Assembly: GCF_020991475.1 (NCBI RefSeq)
Contig: NZ_JAJMPA010000001.1
Span: 2,294,001 to 2,358,000 of the forward strand
Direction: 5' to 3'
DNA length: 64,000 nt
Origin: Pedobacter sp. MC2016-14
Lineage (GTDB): Bacteria; Bacteroidota; Bacteroidia; Sphingobacteriales; Sphingobacteriaceae
Within the stretch, counting starts at the first letter, position 1; the number at the start of each line of letters is the position of its first letter. The position numbers and the translations under genes are program-made. Below the pieces are notes generated by a model. The model was given only the letters and a program-made list of their open reading frames with translations, made no database searches and was not told the origin of the DNA. Shown here piece by piece: positions 49,397 through 58,645 of this stretch.

Positions 49397-49984
49397 TTAT
49401 TTATGACGGCTTTCCAGGTTAAGGGCAATGTCATTTAGTGTTTTTCCTTTTTCCCGTAGCAATACCAGCAGGTGGAAAATGAGGTCAGAACTTTCGCCAA
49501 TAAATTCCTCTTCTGTTTCATTTAATGCGGCAATTACAGTTTCTACACCTTCTTCACCCACTTTCTGGGCTATTTTATTCAGGCCTTTGTTGCGCAGTTT
49601 ATTCACATAAGACCCTTCAACAGGGTTGTCGTACCTGTCGCCGATGATTTTTTCCAGTTCAAAAATAAAGTTCTGGTTATAATTGGTTTTAAAACAGCTT
49701 CTGCTTCCAGTATGACAAGTTGGGCCTACAGGACTTGCTTTAATCAATAGGGTGTCGTTATCACAGTCGATATGGCTTTCTTTAACAAACAGAAAATTCC
49801 CACTTTCTTCACCTTTGGTCCAAAGCCGTTTTTTAGAGCGCGAGTAAAAAGTTACTTTGCCTTCTGCTTGCGTTTTATTCCAGGCTTCCTGGTTCATATA
49901 TCCCAGCATCAACACTTCCAATGTTTGTACATCCTGAATAATGACAGGAACCAATCCATCGGTTTTTTCAAAATCTATATTCAT
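49397..49984 (-). CDS. hisIE: Bifunctional phosphoribosyl-AMP cyclohydrolase / phosphoribosyl-ATP pyrophosphatase
   Basis: Catalyses steps two and three of histidine biosynthesis; 195 residues. The N-terminal HisI domain has [56 protein letters not shown] (zinc ligands) and GSRSCF. The C-terminal HisE domain has [20 protein letters not shown] followed by [20 protein letters not shown]. Length is normal for the fused enzyme. The start overlaps the end of hisF by 4 nt and the stop abuts the WD40 gene, so translation is coupled on both sides. Confidence 0.96.
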   Translation of the reverse strand: MNIDFEKTDGLVPVIIQDVQTLEVLMLGYMNQEAWNKTQAEGKVTFYSRSKKRLWTKGEESGNFLFVKESHIDCDNDTLLIKASPVGPTCHTGSRSCFKTNYNQNFIFELEKIIGDRYDNPVEGSYVNKLRNKGLNKIAQKVGEEGVETVIAALNETEEEFIGESSDLIFHLLVLLREKGKTLNDIALNLESRHK

Positions 49985-50736
49985 AACCTTACCGGTATAT
50001 TGTGTTTTTTTAATTCGTTTTTTAAAAAGGGGATAGGGATTTCACCAAAATGAAATACAGAAGCTGCCAGTGCGGCATCTACGCCTGTTTTAGTAAATAC
50101 TTCTGTAAAATGTTCCACTTTACCCGCGCCACCAGATGCAATTACAGGAATATTGATAGATTGAGCAATGGTATCAAGTAAGCCACAGTCAAAGCCATTT
50201 TTAGTGCCATCATGGTCCATAGAAGTCAGCAGGATCTCTCCTGCACCAAGGCTTTCAGCCTCTTTAATCCAGTTTTCTGTTTCCAGACTGGTAATTAGCC
50301 TTCCGCCATTTAAATGTACCATATTGCGGCCAACTACCAATTTAGTATCTACAGCAACCACTACAAACTGTACACCAAAAGCTTTGGCCAGTTCCTCAAT
50401 CAAAGCCGGGTTCCTTACTGCGGCAGAATTGATGCTGATCTTGTCTGCTCCTGAATTTAATAGGGCTTCTGCATCTGCAATGGTGGTAATGCCGCCGCCA
50501 ATGGTAAAAGGGATGTTTAGCTGTCTGGCTACCGCTTTAACCATATCTATAGTGGTTCCCCTGCGTTCATGCGTGGCCGTGATGTCCAGAAATACCAGTT
50601 CATCAGCGCCCTGCTGCGCATATTGCCAGGCAAGTTCTACCGGGTCTCCGGCATCTTTAAGGTCTACAAAATTTACCCCTTTAACCGTTCTTCCGTCTTT
50701 GACATCCAAACAGGGTATAATGCGTTTGCTCAGCAT
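49981..50736 (-). CDS. hisF: Imidazole glycerol phosphate synthase cyclase subunit HisF
   Basis: (Beta/alpha)8-barrel subunit that makes imidazole glycerol phosphate and AICAR using ammonia delivered by HisH; 251 residues. Seen: [20 protein letters not shown] with the catalytic aspartate, [58 protein letters not shown] with the second catalytic aspartate, and [15 protein letters not shown]. It lies 3 nt after hisA and overlaps hisIE by 4 nt. Confidence 0.97.
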   Translation of the reverse strand: MLSKRIIPCLDVKDGRTVKGVNFVDLKDAGDPVELAWQYAQQGADELVFLDITATHERRGTTIDMVKAVARQLNIPFTIGGGITTIADAEALLNSGADKISINSAAVRNPALIEELAKAFGVQFVVVAVDTKLVVGRNMVHLNGGRLITSLETENWIKEAESLGAGEILLTSMDHDGTKNGFDCGLLDTIAQSINIPVIASGGAGKVEHFTEVFTKTGVDAALAASVFHFGEIPIPFLKNELKKHNIPVRL

Positions 50737-50739
50737 AAA

Positions 50740-51489
50740 TTAAAGGGAAGTCATCGCCCTAAGGTTCCATTCTTTAATCTCTTCAATGGTAATGCGGTTT
50801 TCGTAAATCGCTTTCCCTACCACTACAGATCTTACTTCCAGTTTGGCCAGTTCTTCAATGTCTTCCATAGAACTTACGCCTCCAGAGGCAATCAGTTTAA
50901 TGAACGGAGAGTGTTCCAATAGTTTTTTGTAAAGGTCAATTGCTGCGCCACCTAATTTGCCATCTTTATTGATGTCGGTACACAGGAACCTGAAAAAGCC
51001 TAACTGTAAACATTTGTCAACGTAATCCATCAGTTTTATAGGAGAGCTTTCCATCCAGCCCGAATATTTAATTACCTCGTCTAATACATCAATAGCAATT
51101 ACAATGCGGTTGGCATAATCATATTTCTTACCAACTTCTTTACTGAGGTCAGACAGAAAATCTGGATTGGTAATGGCCTGTGTACCTACAATTACCCTAT
51201 GGATCCCAGCATCCAGTAAACCCGTTACTTGCTCAATGGTGCGGATACCGCCTCCGTATTGTACACGCATGTCGGTTTTTTTAATGATGTCAAACAACTC
51301 GGCCTGGTTGCTGAAATCGCCTTTTGCGCCATTTAAATCAATGATATGAATAAACTCAGTACCATTAGAACGGTAAGTTTCAATCATGTCGGCGATGGAA
51401 ACATCGTAAACCGTTTTTTGGTCGTAGTCGCCTTCCCTCAGGCGAACAACTTTTCCATCTAAAATATCAATTGCGGGAATAATGTACAT
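50740..51489 (-). CDS. hisA: Phosphoribosylformimino-AICAR ribotide isomerase HisA
   Basis: Sister (beta/alpha)8-barrel of HisF that isomerises ProFAR to PRFAR; 249 residues. Seen: YIIPAIDILDGKVVRLREGD with the catalytic aspartate, FIHIIDLNGAKGDFSN, VQYGGGIRTIEQVTGLLDAG, HRVIVGTQAITNPDFL, CTDINKDGKLGG and KLIASGGVSSMEDIEELAKL. It is positioned between hisH (5-nt gap) and hisF (3-nt gap), which supply and use the next steps. Confidence 0.97.
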   Translation of the reverse strand: MYIIPAIDILDGKVVRLREGDYDQKTVYDVSIADMIETYRSNGTEFIHIIDLNGAKGDFSNQAELFDIIKKTDMRVQYGGGIRTIEQVTGLLDAGIHRVIVGTQAITNPDFLSDLSKEVGKKYDYANRIVIAIDVLDEVIKYSGWMESSPIKLMDYVDKCLQLGFFRFLCTDINKDGKLGGAAIDLYKKLLEHSPFIKLIASGGVSSMEDIEELAKLEVRSVVVGKAIYENRITIEEIKEWNLRAMTSL

Positions 51490-51494
51490 CTTAC

Positions 51495-52085
51495 TTATCT
51501 TAAGTTTGAAAAATTCTTTAATAAACGTTCGCCCGCCGCACCTGACTTTTCAGGATGAAACTGGACGCCATAAAAATTGTCTTTTTGTATGGCTGCAGAA
51601 AACGGCATTCCGTAATTTGCAGTTGCGATGTCAAAAGTAGGGTTATATTCAATAAAGTACGAATGAACGAAGTAAAATTGTGCCTCGTTTTCAACACCTT
51701 CGAATAATAAATTGTTTTTATGGCTGATGTTGTTCCAACCCATGTGCGGAATTTTGATGCCTTTATCCTTATCAAACAGTTTTGTTTTTAAGGGAAAAAT
51801 CTTCATCATATCGGCATCACCTTCTTCAGAATGCGCTGTAATCAGCTGCATCCCCACACAAATCCCCAATACGGGCTTGGTTAACGCTTTAATGGCCTCT
51901 ACCAATCCCGTATCTTCCAGTTTTTTCATGGCGGTGCCGGCGTGTCCAACACCCGGAATAATGATATGGCTGTAAGCCTGTAATTCTTCTTCTGTATTTA
52001 CCATCCCGTAAGGAATGTTAAGTCTGTCGAGCGCAGAAGTCAGCGAAAAGATGTTGCCCGCGCCATAATTTACAATTCCAATCAT
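51495..52085 (-). CDS. hisH: Imidazole glycerol phosphate synthase glutaminase subunit HisH
   Basis: Class I glutamine amidotransferase that feeds ammonia to HisF; 196 residues from ATG 52085. Seen: MIGIVNYGAGNIFSLTSALD, IIPGVGHAGTAM, the nucleophile elbow LGICVGMQL with the active-site cysteine, and the C-terminal histidine and glutamate in FYGVQFHPEKSGAAG. A longer reading from 52121 adds 12 residues that run into the repetitive gap between hisB and hisH and is not family-like. The preceding 135 nt contain a foldback repeat element, so hisH may depend on read-through from hisB. Confidence 0.96.
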   Translation of the reverse strand: MIGIVNYGAGNIFSLTSALDRLNIPYGMVNTEEELQAYSHIIIPGVGHAGTAMKKLEDTGLVEAIKALTKPVLGICVGMQLITAHSEEGDADMMKIFPLKTKLFDKDKGIKIPHMGWNNISHKNNLLFEGVENEAQFYFVHSYFIEYNPTFDIATANYGMPFSAAIQKDNFYGVQFHPEKSGAAGERLLKNFSNLR

Positions 52086-52114
52086 TTTTTTTAGATTAAA
52101 GAACATGGATTTTT

Positions 52115-52217
52115 GGAACAAAGACTTGCGTCATAAAAATTTGAGAAATAAGGATAAAAGATTGGATTTGCTTTCTTATCTTCATTCCTTACTCTTTGTT
52201 CTTTCACTCTTTGTTCC
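52115..52217. repeat. Foldback repeat element between hisB and hisH
   Basis: The ends are a perfect 10-bp inverted repeat, GGAACAAAGA (52115-52124) and TCTTTGTTCC (52208-52217). Inside are TAAGGA/TCCTTA complementary bits and a 15-nt tandem duplication containing CTCTTTGTTC (52192-52201 and 52207-52216). No coding potential. It interrupts an otherwise tightly packed operon. Confidence 0.6.
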
Positions 52218-52220
52218 ATT

Positions 52221-53354
52221 TTACAATACGCCTTTTGTACTCGGTAATACCAGTTTTTCTGCATCGCGTTTAACAGCCATTTTGATGGCTTTAGCGAAAG
52301 CTTTAAAAATAGCTTCTATTTTATGGTGTTCATTTATACCCTCTGCTTTGATGTTCAGGTTGCATTTTGCAGCGTCACTAAAAGATTTAAAGAAGTGATA
52401 GAACATTTCTGTGGGCACATCACCAACGCTTTCACGTTTAAATTCTGCATCCCAAACTATCCAGCTGCGGCCACCAAAATCAATAGCCGCCTGCGCAAGG
52501 CAGTCGTCCATTGGCAGGCAAAAGCCATAACGTTCCAGACCTAATTTGTTGCCTATGGCTTTAGCAAAAGCTTCTCCAAGTGCAATTCCGGTATCTTCAA
52601 CTGTATGGTGTTCATCAATGTGTAAATCGCCTTTGGTGATGACCTTTAAGTCAATGCTGCCATGACGTGCAATTTGATCCAGCATATGGTCAAAAAAGTT
52701 GAGGCCTGTAGAGATCTCTGCTTTTCCGGTACCATCAAGATCAATTTTAATGCTGATTTTGGTTTCGTTGGTATTGCGTTCGTGTGTTACCACGCGACTT
52801 CCAGCCCTCAGAAAGGTGTAAATGTCTTCCCATTTTGTCGTTTCCAAAGCAATAATGTCTGTTACCGCTTCTACCTTTTCCAGCAGTTCGTTGGCGCCCA
52901 ACAGGTCATTGTTGCGCAGCCAGATGGCTTTTGCATTCAGGTTTTTTGCCAGGATTACATCATTGATGCGGTCGCCGATTACAAATGAGTTTTCAAGATC
53001 ATATTCACCTGTTAAAAAATGTTGTAATAAACCTGTATTGGGTTTACGTGTAGGTGCATTCTCATGGGCAAAAGTGCGGTCAATAATTACTTCGCTAAAC
53101 TTAACCCCCTCACCGGCAAACGTATCCAGGATAAAATTGTGTACTGGCCAAAAGTTAGGTTCAGGGTGCGAATCTGTGCCCAGTCCATCCTGATTGGTAA
53201 CCATCACCAATTCAAAATCCAGCTCGCGGGCAATTTTTGAGAGGTAGTATAACGACATAGGGTAGAAGACCAGCTTGGCAAAGGAATCTATTTGTTCGTC
53301 TTCTGGTTCTGTAATCAGTGTGCCGTCTCGGTCTATAAAAAGTATTTTCTTCAT
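52221..53354 (-). CDS. hisB: Bifunctional histidinol-phosphatase / imidazoleglycerol-phosphate dehydratase HisB
   Basis: Fused enzyme of 377 residues. The N-terminal HAD phosphatase has [20 protein letters not shown] (DxD nucleophile), [11 protein letters not shown] and [18 protein letters not shown]. The C-terminal dehydratase, from about residue 185, has [40 protein letters not shown] (metal histidines), [10 protein letters not shown] and [20 protein letters not shown]. The fusion resembles that of E. coli and many Bacteroidota. It starts 10 nt after hisC; downstream lies the repeat element before hisH. Confidence 0.96.
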   Translation of the reverse strand: MKKILFIDRDGTLITEPEDEQIDSFAKLVFYPMSLYYLSKIARELDFELVMVTNQDGLGTDSHPEPNFWPVHNFILDTFAGEGVKFSEVIIDRTFAHENAPTRKPNTGLLQHFLTGEYDLENSFVIGDRINDVILAKNLNAKAIWLRNNDLLGANELLEKVEAVTDIIALETTKWEDIYTFLRAGSRVVTHERNTNETKISIKIDLDGTGKAEISTGLNFFDHMLDQIARHGSIDLKVITKGDLHIDEHHTVEDTGIALGEAFAKAIGNKLGLERYGFCLPMDDCLAQAAIDFGGRSWIVWDAEFKRESVGDVPTEMFYHFFKSFSDAAKCNLNIKAEGINEHHKIEAIFKAFAKAIKMAVKRDAEKLVLPSTKGVL

Positions 53355-53364
53355 TTTGGCAAGG

Positions 53365-54417
53365 TTATGCGTTAGAAAGTAATTTTAAGGCTTCTAGTAA
53401 AGTTTCATTTTCATCTGGTGTTCCTACTGTAACGCGTAGACATCCTTCGCACAAGGTCACCTTAGAGCGGTCACGCGTAATGATACCCTGGTCCACCAAA
53501 GAATTGTACAGGTGAGCAGCGTCATCCACTTTCACCAAAATAAAATTAGCATCTGAAGGATAGACTTTTTTTACGCTGGCAAGGCCCAATAAATCTTCAG
53601 TTAATTTAGCTCTTTCACTCACGGTAATTTTAATCCATTCGTTTACCTGCTCTAAATTTTCAAGGGCCTTCAAAGCTAAATCCTGAGTAGCCTGGTTGAT
53701 GTTGTAAGGCGGCTTCACTTTGTTAAGAATGTCAATAACCGGGCGACCAGAAAAAGCCATGCCTAAACGTAGTGCGGCGAGTCCCCAGGCTTTAGAAAAA
53801 GTTTGCAGGATAACGAGGTTCGGATACTCCGTTAGCTCTTGAATAAAAGTCTTCTGTTTTGCATAATTGATGTACGCTTCATCAATCACCACGATGCCTT
53901 TAAAGTTGGCCAGAATGGTTTCAATATCGCTGCGGTTGATGGAGTTTCCGGTAGGGTTATTTGGCGAGCAAATGAAGATGAGTTTTGTGCGTTCATCTAT
54001 CGCTTCGGCAATGCCCTGCAGGTCTAGCTGGAAGCTCGGCAGCAGGTTCACTTTTCGGATTTCAACGTTGTTGATATTCGCCGAAACTTCATACATTCCG
54101 TAAGTTGGCGGAAGGATAATTACGTTGTCTTTTCCGGGCTCACAAAAAGCACGGTACAACAAATCTATCGCTTCATCGCTTCCGTTTCCAAGGAAGGTAT
54201 TTTCTATGGGCACACCCTTGATTTTGCTGATGGCATCTTTAAGGTCCAGCTGCAATGGATCAGGATATCTGTTGTAAGCATGGTCCAGCGGAGAACCAAA
54301 ACTGTTTTCATTGGCATCTAAAAATACGCTTGCTTGTCCCTTGTATTCATCACGTGCGGTAGAGTAGGGGCTAAGGTTTTTTATGTTTTCGCGTTGTAAA
54401 CTGTTAATGTCTATCAT
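53365..54417 (-). CDS. hisC: Histidinol-phosphate aminotransferase HisC
   Basis: PLP-dependent aminotransferase of 350 residues. Seen: [40 protein letters not shown], the substrate region [21 protein letters not shown] and the PLP-lysine region [16 protein letters not shown], with the conserved arginine of [11 protein letters not shown] at the end. Converts imidazole acetol phosphate to histidinol phosphate. The start overlaps the hisD stop by one nucleotide. Confidence 0.96.
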   Translation of the reverse strand: MIDINSLQRENIKNLSPYSTARDEYKGQASVFLDANENSFGSPLDHAYNRYPDPLQLDLKDAISKIKGVPIENTFLGNGSDEAIDLLYRAFCEPGKDNVIILPPTYGMYEVSANINNVEIRKVNLLPSFQLDLQGIAEAIDERTKLIFICSPNNPTGNSINRSDIETILANFKGIVVIDEAYINYAKQKTFIQELTEYPNLVILQTFSKAWGLAALRLGMAFSGRPVIDILNKVKPPYNINQATQDLALKALENLEQVNEWIKITVSERAKLTEDLLGLASVKKVYPSDANFILVKVDDAAHLYNSLVDQGIITRDRSKVTLCEGCLRVTVGTPDENETLLEALKLLSNA

Positions 54418-55703
54418 TAGGAATTTAAACGAATGGTGATTGCATTTTTGTGCGCCTGCAGGCCTTCTGCAGCGGCAAGTACTTCAACAGTGGGGCCAAT
54501 ATTAGCTAAACCACTGCTACTGATGTGCTGGAAAGTGATCTTTTTTACAAAAGAATCAAGTGAAACACCTGAATACGCTTTTGCAAAGCCACTTGTGGGT
54601 AGGGTATGGTTAGTTCCGGAAGCATAATCTCCTGCGCTTTCAGGCGTTAAATTGCCCAAAAACACAGAACCAGCGTTGTGAATCAGGGGAATAAGTTGCT
54701 CGTACTCCGTTGTAGCCAGAATCAGGTGCTCGGGTCCGTAGACGTTGCTGTATTCCATGCCATCGGCCAGGTTATCCACCAATACAGCATAGGAATTGGC
54801 GATAGCCTCAGCGGCAAGAGCCTTCCTTGGCAAGGCATTCAGCTGAATGTCCAGTTCTTTTAAAACCTGAGCTATAATTTGTGTTGAGGTGGCAACGAGG
54901 ATAGCCTGACTATCAACGCCATGTTCAGCCTGAGCAAGCAGGTCGGATGCGACGTATGACGGATTGGCAGTCTCATCAGCGAGCACTAAAACCTCTGATG
55001 GGCCTGCCGGCATATCTATCGCTGTCATGGTGGTAGACTGGATCAATTGCTTAGCCTGGGTAACGTATCGGTTTCCCGGCCCGAAGATCTTGTATACCTT
55101 CGGTACGCTTGCTGTGCCGTATGCCATAGCTGCGATGGCCTGAGCGCCACCAATCAGGTAAATCCGATCTATTCCCAGCAATTGGGCACAATAAGCCAAA
55201 TAACAGTTTGTTTTGCCGTCTTTTTGAGGGGGTGAGCAAACTACAATTTCCTGGCATCCGGCCAGTACTGCTGGTATGCCCAACATCAAAAAAGTACTAG
55301 GCAATACTGCTGTACCTCCCGGAATGTATAAGCCAACGCGCTCAATGGCCCGGGTTTCCCGCCAGCAGGATACACCAGGCATAGTTTCTACCTTTTCTTC
55401 TGTCTGTTTTTGTGCGGCATGAAAAGTTTTAATGTTGCTGTAAGCAATATCTATCGCTTTTTTTGCATCATCAGGGATGGTGTTTGCGATGGCATCAATT
55501 TCAGCTTTCTCTATAAAAAGTGAATCCAGTTCCACCTTATCAAATTCACTGGCGTAGCTGAACAAGGCCTTGTCCCCATCCTGCTTCACTGTATTTACAA
55601 TCGCTTTTACCCTTTGCTCAATGCTGGCATCATCTTCCAGGTGTCTTAAACTCAATTGCTCAATCTCTTGTTTAGATAAGTTGGTATATGTGTAGATTTT
55701 CAA
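54417..55703 (-). CDS. hisD: Histidinol dehydrogenase HisD
   Basis: Zinc- and NAD-dependent enzyme carrying out the last two oxidation steps to histidine; 428 residues. Seen: RVGLYIPGGTAVLPSTFLML, IYLIGGAQAIAAMAYGT, KIFGPGNRYVTQAKQL, DMPAGPSEVLVLADETANP, LLAQAEHGVDSQAIL (zinc-ligand glutamine and histidine), VYGPEHLIL and SGTNHTLPTSGFAKAYSGVS. It begins 37 nt after hisG, the widest gap in the first half of the operon, and overlaps hisC by one base. Confidence 0.97.
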   Translation of the reverse strand: MKIYTYTNLSKQEIEQLSLRHLEDDASIEQRVKAIVNTVKQDGDKALFSYASEFDKVELDSLFIEKAEIDAIANTIPDDAKKAIDIAYSNIKTFHAAQKQTEEKVETMPGVSCWRETRAIERVGLYIPGGTAVLPSTFLMLGIPAVLAGCQEIVVCSPPQKDGKTNCYLAYCAQLLGIDRIYLIGGAQAIAAMAYGTASVPKVYKIFGPGNRYVTQAKQLIQSTTMTAIDMPAGPSEVLVLADETANPSYVASDLLAQAEHGVDSQAILVATSTQIIAQVLKELDIQLNALPRKALAAEAIANSYAVLVDNLADGMEYSNVYGPEHLILATTEYEQLIPLIHNAGSVFLGNLTPESAGDYASGTNHTLPTSGFAKAYSGVSLDSFVKKITFQHISSSGLANIGPTVEVLAAAEGLQAHKNAITIRLNS

Positions 55704-55740
55704 TTTGTTATATTTTGTAATTAACTATTGGTTAATACGC

Positions 55741-56592
55741 TCAGGTGATGATTTTCTCAATCGGCATCACCACAATGCCTTCAGCTCCGGCTGCTTTAAG
55801 ACTGTTGATCTTTTCCCAGAAGTCGTGCTCTGCAATTACAGAATGAACCGCAACCCAGTCCTCATCAAACAGCGGAACAACAGTAGGGCTTTTTACACCT
55901 GGCAGTAAATTTACAATTTTTTCAAGATTGGTTTTGGCAACATTTAGCACCACATATTTGGTCTCATTTGCTTTCAGTACAGAGCGGATTCTCTGAATGA
56001 GTTCCTGTACTTCAGGGTTCAGTTCTGACCCTTCGCTGCCAATAATTACAGCCTCAGATTTCATAACTTCAGCAAATGGTTTTAGTCCGTTGCTTTTTAA
56101 AGTTCCTCCTGTAGAAACGATGTCGCAAATCGCATCACTCAATCCTAAACCCGGACCAATTTCAACCGAGCCGGAGATCATCCGGACCTGCGCATTTACG
56201 TTATTTTCTTTGAGGTATTTTTCTAAAATTACAGGGTAAGAAGTAGCGATAGCCTTGCCTTCCAATTGTGCAATTTCGGTGATGTTGCTGTCGTTAGGAA
56301 TGGCAATTTTAAGCGTGCATTTTCCGAAACCTAATTTCTGTAAATAGGTAACCTGGGCACCTGTTTCGGTGATTACATTTTCACCAACAATTCCTAAATC
56401 TGCGATACCATCCTGAACATATTCCGGAATATCATCATCTCTTAAAAAGAGGATTTCCAATGGAAAATTAGTTACGGAAGAGATAAGGGAACTTTTGTAG
56501 TTTTCAAAAGACAAACCACATTTTTTAAGAATTTCTACTGATTTTTCGTTTAATCTACCCGATTTCTGGATAGCTATTTTGAGTGTTTTCAA
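55741..56592 (-). CDS. hisG: ATP phosphoribosyltransferase, long form HisG
   Basis: First committed enzyme of histidine synthesis; 283 residues, the long (HisG_L) form with a C-terminal regulatory domain, so it should be feedback-inhibited by histidine and need no HisZ partner. Seen: KIAIQKSGRLNEKSVEILKK, VQDGIADLGIVGENVITETG, VSTGGTLKSNGL with the phosphoribosyl-binding loop region, and the C-terminal ACT-like part (LPGVKSPTVVPLFDEDWVAV). First gene of the operon; the likely promoter is about 95 nt upstream with a palindrome at the start of the leader. Confidence 0.96.
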   Translation of the reverse strand: MKTLKIAIQKSGRLNEKSVEILKKCGLSFENYKSSLISSVTNFPLEILFLRDDDIPEYVQDGIADLGIVGENVITETGAQVTYLQKLGFGKCTLKIAIPNDSNITEIAQLEGKAIATSYPVILEKYLKENNVNAQVRMISGSVEIGPGLGLSDAICDIVSTGGTLKSNGLKPFAEVMKSEAVIIGSEGSELNPEVQELIQRIRSVLKANETKYVVLNVAKTNLEKIVNLLPGVKSPTVVPLFDEDWVAVHSVIAEHDFWEKINSLKAAGAEGIVVMPIEKIIT

Positions 56593-56664
56593 TTGCTGAG
56601 TTTAAAATAAATAAGAAAATAAAAAGGTCGGAAACAAGTCTTGAAGTACAAAACATTACATATA

Positions 56665-56693
56665 CATCGCCAACTGGCGATGGTGCAAATGTA
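56665..56693 (-). promoter_or_regulatory. his operon -7 box and leader palindrome
   Basis: TACATTTG on the minus strand (56686-56693) is an exact TAnnTTTG match. Immediately downstream is CATCGCCA-AC-TGGCGATG (+ strand 56665-56682), a perfect 8-bp palindrome at the predicted 5' end of the transcript. The rest of the 318-bp gap 56593-56910 holds no gene, no T-box and no histidine-rich leader peptide that I can see. Confidence 0.5.
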
Positions 56694-56910
56694 AGCTATG
56701 GATCAAGTGTTTGTTCATATTTTTATTCCTTATTCAACAAAGCAATGTTTATTGAGGAAGCGCAAATATATAAATCGATTTAATAAATCCAAAATAAACT
56801 GGTTAAAAAACAAATTTGAGTATTGGTTATGGAATGTTTAACCTGCCAACATCATTATAGTAAACCTGGCCGGGTCTCACAATTTATATTTTAAGCTAAA
56901 AATTAAAACC

Positions 56911-57735
56911 ATGTTAGACTCAAAGATTGATTTACACAGAAAAGAATGGTTGGACGTTGTGTTCAATCAGAAAAACAAAAGTTATGGAGCGTATCAGCTT
57001 CGCCAGGAAAGCTCTGGCAATACCACAAAAGCCTTGTTTTTTACTTCGGTGGTATTTGTGCTGCTGTTTGTATCACCAAAAATCATTGCTATGATTAAAG
57101 GGCCGGAGCCAATAGAAACTTTTAAGGACCCAACTGTTATAGAAATTGCCCCACCTCCGGCAGTAGATCCCATTGCACCTCCGCCACTACCGGTAAGTCC
57201 GCCTGCACCAAAAGAAAACCAGATTAAGTTTCCGCCACCAATTGTTGTTGAAGATGCGAAAGTAACCGATGATGTTGCGCCCGATGTTAAAGATTTAAAA
57301 GATGCCAATCCGGGTTTAAAAACTATAGCCGGTGTAGATGATGGAGAAATTGTGATCACTGGCGCTACAGGTATTAGTCACAATGCTGCAGCAGCCACAG
57401 GGACGAGTGATAATCTTGTACCATTTGAGGCTTTAGAGACACAACCTGACTTTCCTGGTGGCATGCAGAAATTTTATGCTTACCTTCAAAAAACCGTAAG
57501 ATATCCTGCCGCCGCACAAGAAATTGGTTTGCAAGGCAAGGTGTTTCTTTCCTTTATCATTGAAAAAAATGGAGAATTGACGGATATAAAAGTTGATAGA
57601 AAACTTGGTGGTGGTACAGATGAAGAAGCCATGCGGGTGTTAAAATCTAGCCCACGTTGGATTCCGGGTATTCAAAACGGCAGACCGGTACGTGTTAAGT
57701 ACAATATTCCCATCAGCTTTAATCTGGCGCAATAA
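56911..57735 (+). CDS. tonB: Energy transducer TonB
   Basis: Periplasm-spanning protein of 274 residues that energises outer-membrane receptors. The N-terminal KEWLDVVFNQKNKSYGAYQL is the usual Bacteroidota TonB start. A membrane helix lies near 39-54 (KALFFTSVVFVLLFVSPKII), followed by a proline-rich rod (APPPAVDPIAPPPLPVSPPA) and a C-terminal TonB domain about 180-274 (LETQPDFPGGMQKFYAYLQK, YPAAAQEIGLQGKVFLSFI, KSSPRWIPGIQNGRPVRVKY). No exbB or exbD neighbours. It could serve the siderophore receptor at 39-41.7 kb. A strong bidirectional terminator follows. Confidence 0.95.
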   Translation: MLDSKIDLHRKEWLDVVFNQKNKSYGAYQLRQESSGNTTKALFFTSVVFVLLFVSPKIIAMIKGPEPIETFKDPTVIEIAPPPAVDPIAPPPLPVSPPAPKENQIKFPPPIVVEDAKVTDDVAPDVKDLKDANPGLKTIAGVDDGEIVITGATGISHNAAAATGTSDNLVPFEALETQPDFPGGMQKFYAYLQKTVRYPAAAQEIGLQGKVFLSFIIEKNGELTDIKVDRKLGGGTDEEAMRVLKSSPRWIPGIQNGRPVRVKYNIPISFNLAQ

Positions 57736-57737
57736 GC

Positions 57738-57779
57738 AATATGGGTAGCTTAGGCTAACTAAAATAAGCTGCCCATATT
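57738..57779. terminator. Bidirectional terminator after tonB
   Basis: Fifteen-bp inverted repeat AATATGGGTAGCTTA / TAAGCTGCCCATATT with a single G-T pair and a 12-nt loop, between convergent genes. Confidence 0.88.
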
Positions 57780-57785
57780 TTACCT

Positions 57786-57974
57786 CTACTTTGGAAGAGT
57801 TTTAAGCAGTTCTTTAGCGGGAACTGATTTTACGTTACCATCTTTGTCGCCAATAACCAAACTTTCGTTATTTAAAGCAGCTTCTTCAGTCATCTTCCGC
57901 AAGGCGATATTCAATCCAAGCATTACCTTCTCAGTAAAAGTTCCATTTTGAATTAAAGACTCAGTTATTTTCAT
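57786..57974 (-). CDS. Small protein coupled to the zeta-toxin-like pseudogene
   Basis: Unrecognised 62-residue protein (MKITESLIQNGTFTEKVMLG ... GNVKSVPAKELLKTLPK), soluble and charged. Its ATG at 57974 lies one nucleotide after the stop of the zeta-toxin-like reading frame, so it was translationally coupled to it. Such small partners commonly sit beside zeta-type kinases and may act as antitoxin or accessory protein; this is inferred from position only. The open frame is intact although its partner is broken. An upstream in-frame start at 58049 would overlap the partner and is not favoured. Confidence 0.55.
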   Translation of the reverse strand: MKITESLIQNGTFTEKVMLGLNIALRKMTEEAALNNESLVIGDKDGNVKSVPAKELLKTLPK

Positions 57975-57975
57975 G

Positions 57976-58448
57976 CTATTGATGTTTAAAGATAGTGTCC
58001 CAAATTTCGGTATTAATAATTGATTTTCCAAAGGAATCACTTTTAGCAATAACTTCTGGAATAAGATTCATATTGTTTACAACTGTCCATTCATCACAAA
58101 TAGACATGTAGCGTGTATATAAATTCGAAATTCCTCGATGATAGCGAAGTTCTATGGTTTCCGAAGGGATGTGATGGCCACCTTTACTTACTCGTTTAGC
58201 AACCCGCTCAATGGCAACTTTGGGTGAACTTAGCCAAAAATATAAAAGACTCACCCTGTAGCCTAATGCTTGCGCTTGCTTAATTAACGAAACATAACTT
58301 TTTGTTGCAAGAGTAGTTTCAATCGCAAAATCAGCTTGCTGAGCTACAATTCCTGGATACGCTTTAACATCATGCGCCCGGCATCAAGGGCAACACTTTC
58401 TGGATTGAAAGGAGATAGGCCAGCTGCAATATTATCCGCTTTCGACAT
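57976..58448 (-). pseudogene. Truncated, frameshifted zeta-toxin family kinase
   Basis: Remnant of a zeta-toxin/AAA-type small-molecule kinase. Frame 1 from 58448 reads SKADNIAAGLSPFNPESVAL, then DAGRMMLKRIQEL and a stop at 58344-58346. The second frame continues directly with VAQQADFAIETTLATKSYVS, FWLSSPKVAIERVAKRVSKG and HHIPSETIELRYHRGISNLY. Together they follow the family order, but a one-base deletion (TTG-GTA read as TTGTA) breaks the frame, and the N-terminal Walker A part is missing upstream. The catalytic P-loop is therefore lost. The 3' fragment remains open to 57976. A sequencing error could explain the frameshift but not the missing N-terminus. Confidence 0.8.
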
Positions 58449-58536
58449 AAAAATACCACAAAAGAGGCATAAAAATACAAGCTTTTGGGCTGATCCGGGA
58501 TTTCTTCACACTTTGCACACTCTTCCGACACTTCTT

Positions 58537-58564
58537 CTTCACAAAAAGTACCCGTTTTGTGAAG
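58537..58564. repeat. Inverted repeat in the gap before the DUF6266 gene
   Basis: CTTCACAAAA (58537-58546) and TTTTGTGAAG (58555-58564), perfect 10-bp arms with an 8-nt loop. It lies in a 341-bp stretch (58449-58789) with no supported gene. Function unknown. Confidence 0.5.
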
Positions 58565-58645
58565 GAAACGTGTCTGAAATGTGTTTAGAGTGAGGCGAAG
58601 TTCCGGAGGAGCTCAAATTGCTTCCTTTAAATGGATCTAATGACT

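Noticed and set aside
56593..56783. 66-residue plus-strand open frame or his leader peptide upstream of hisG
   Set aside because: It has no protein-like features, overlaps the his promoter, and neither strand shows a run of histidine codons.
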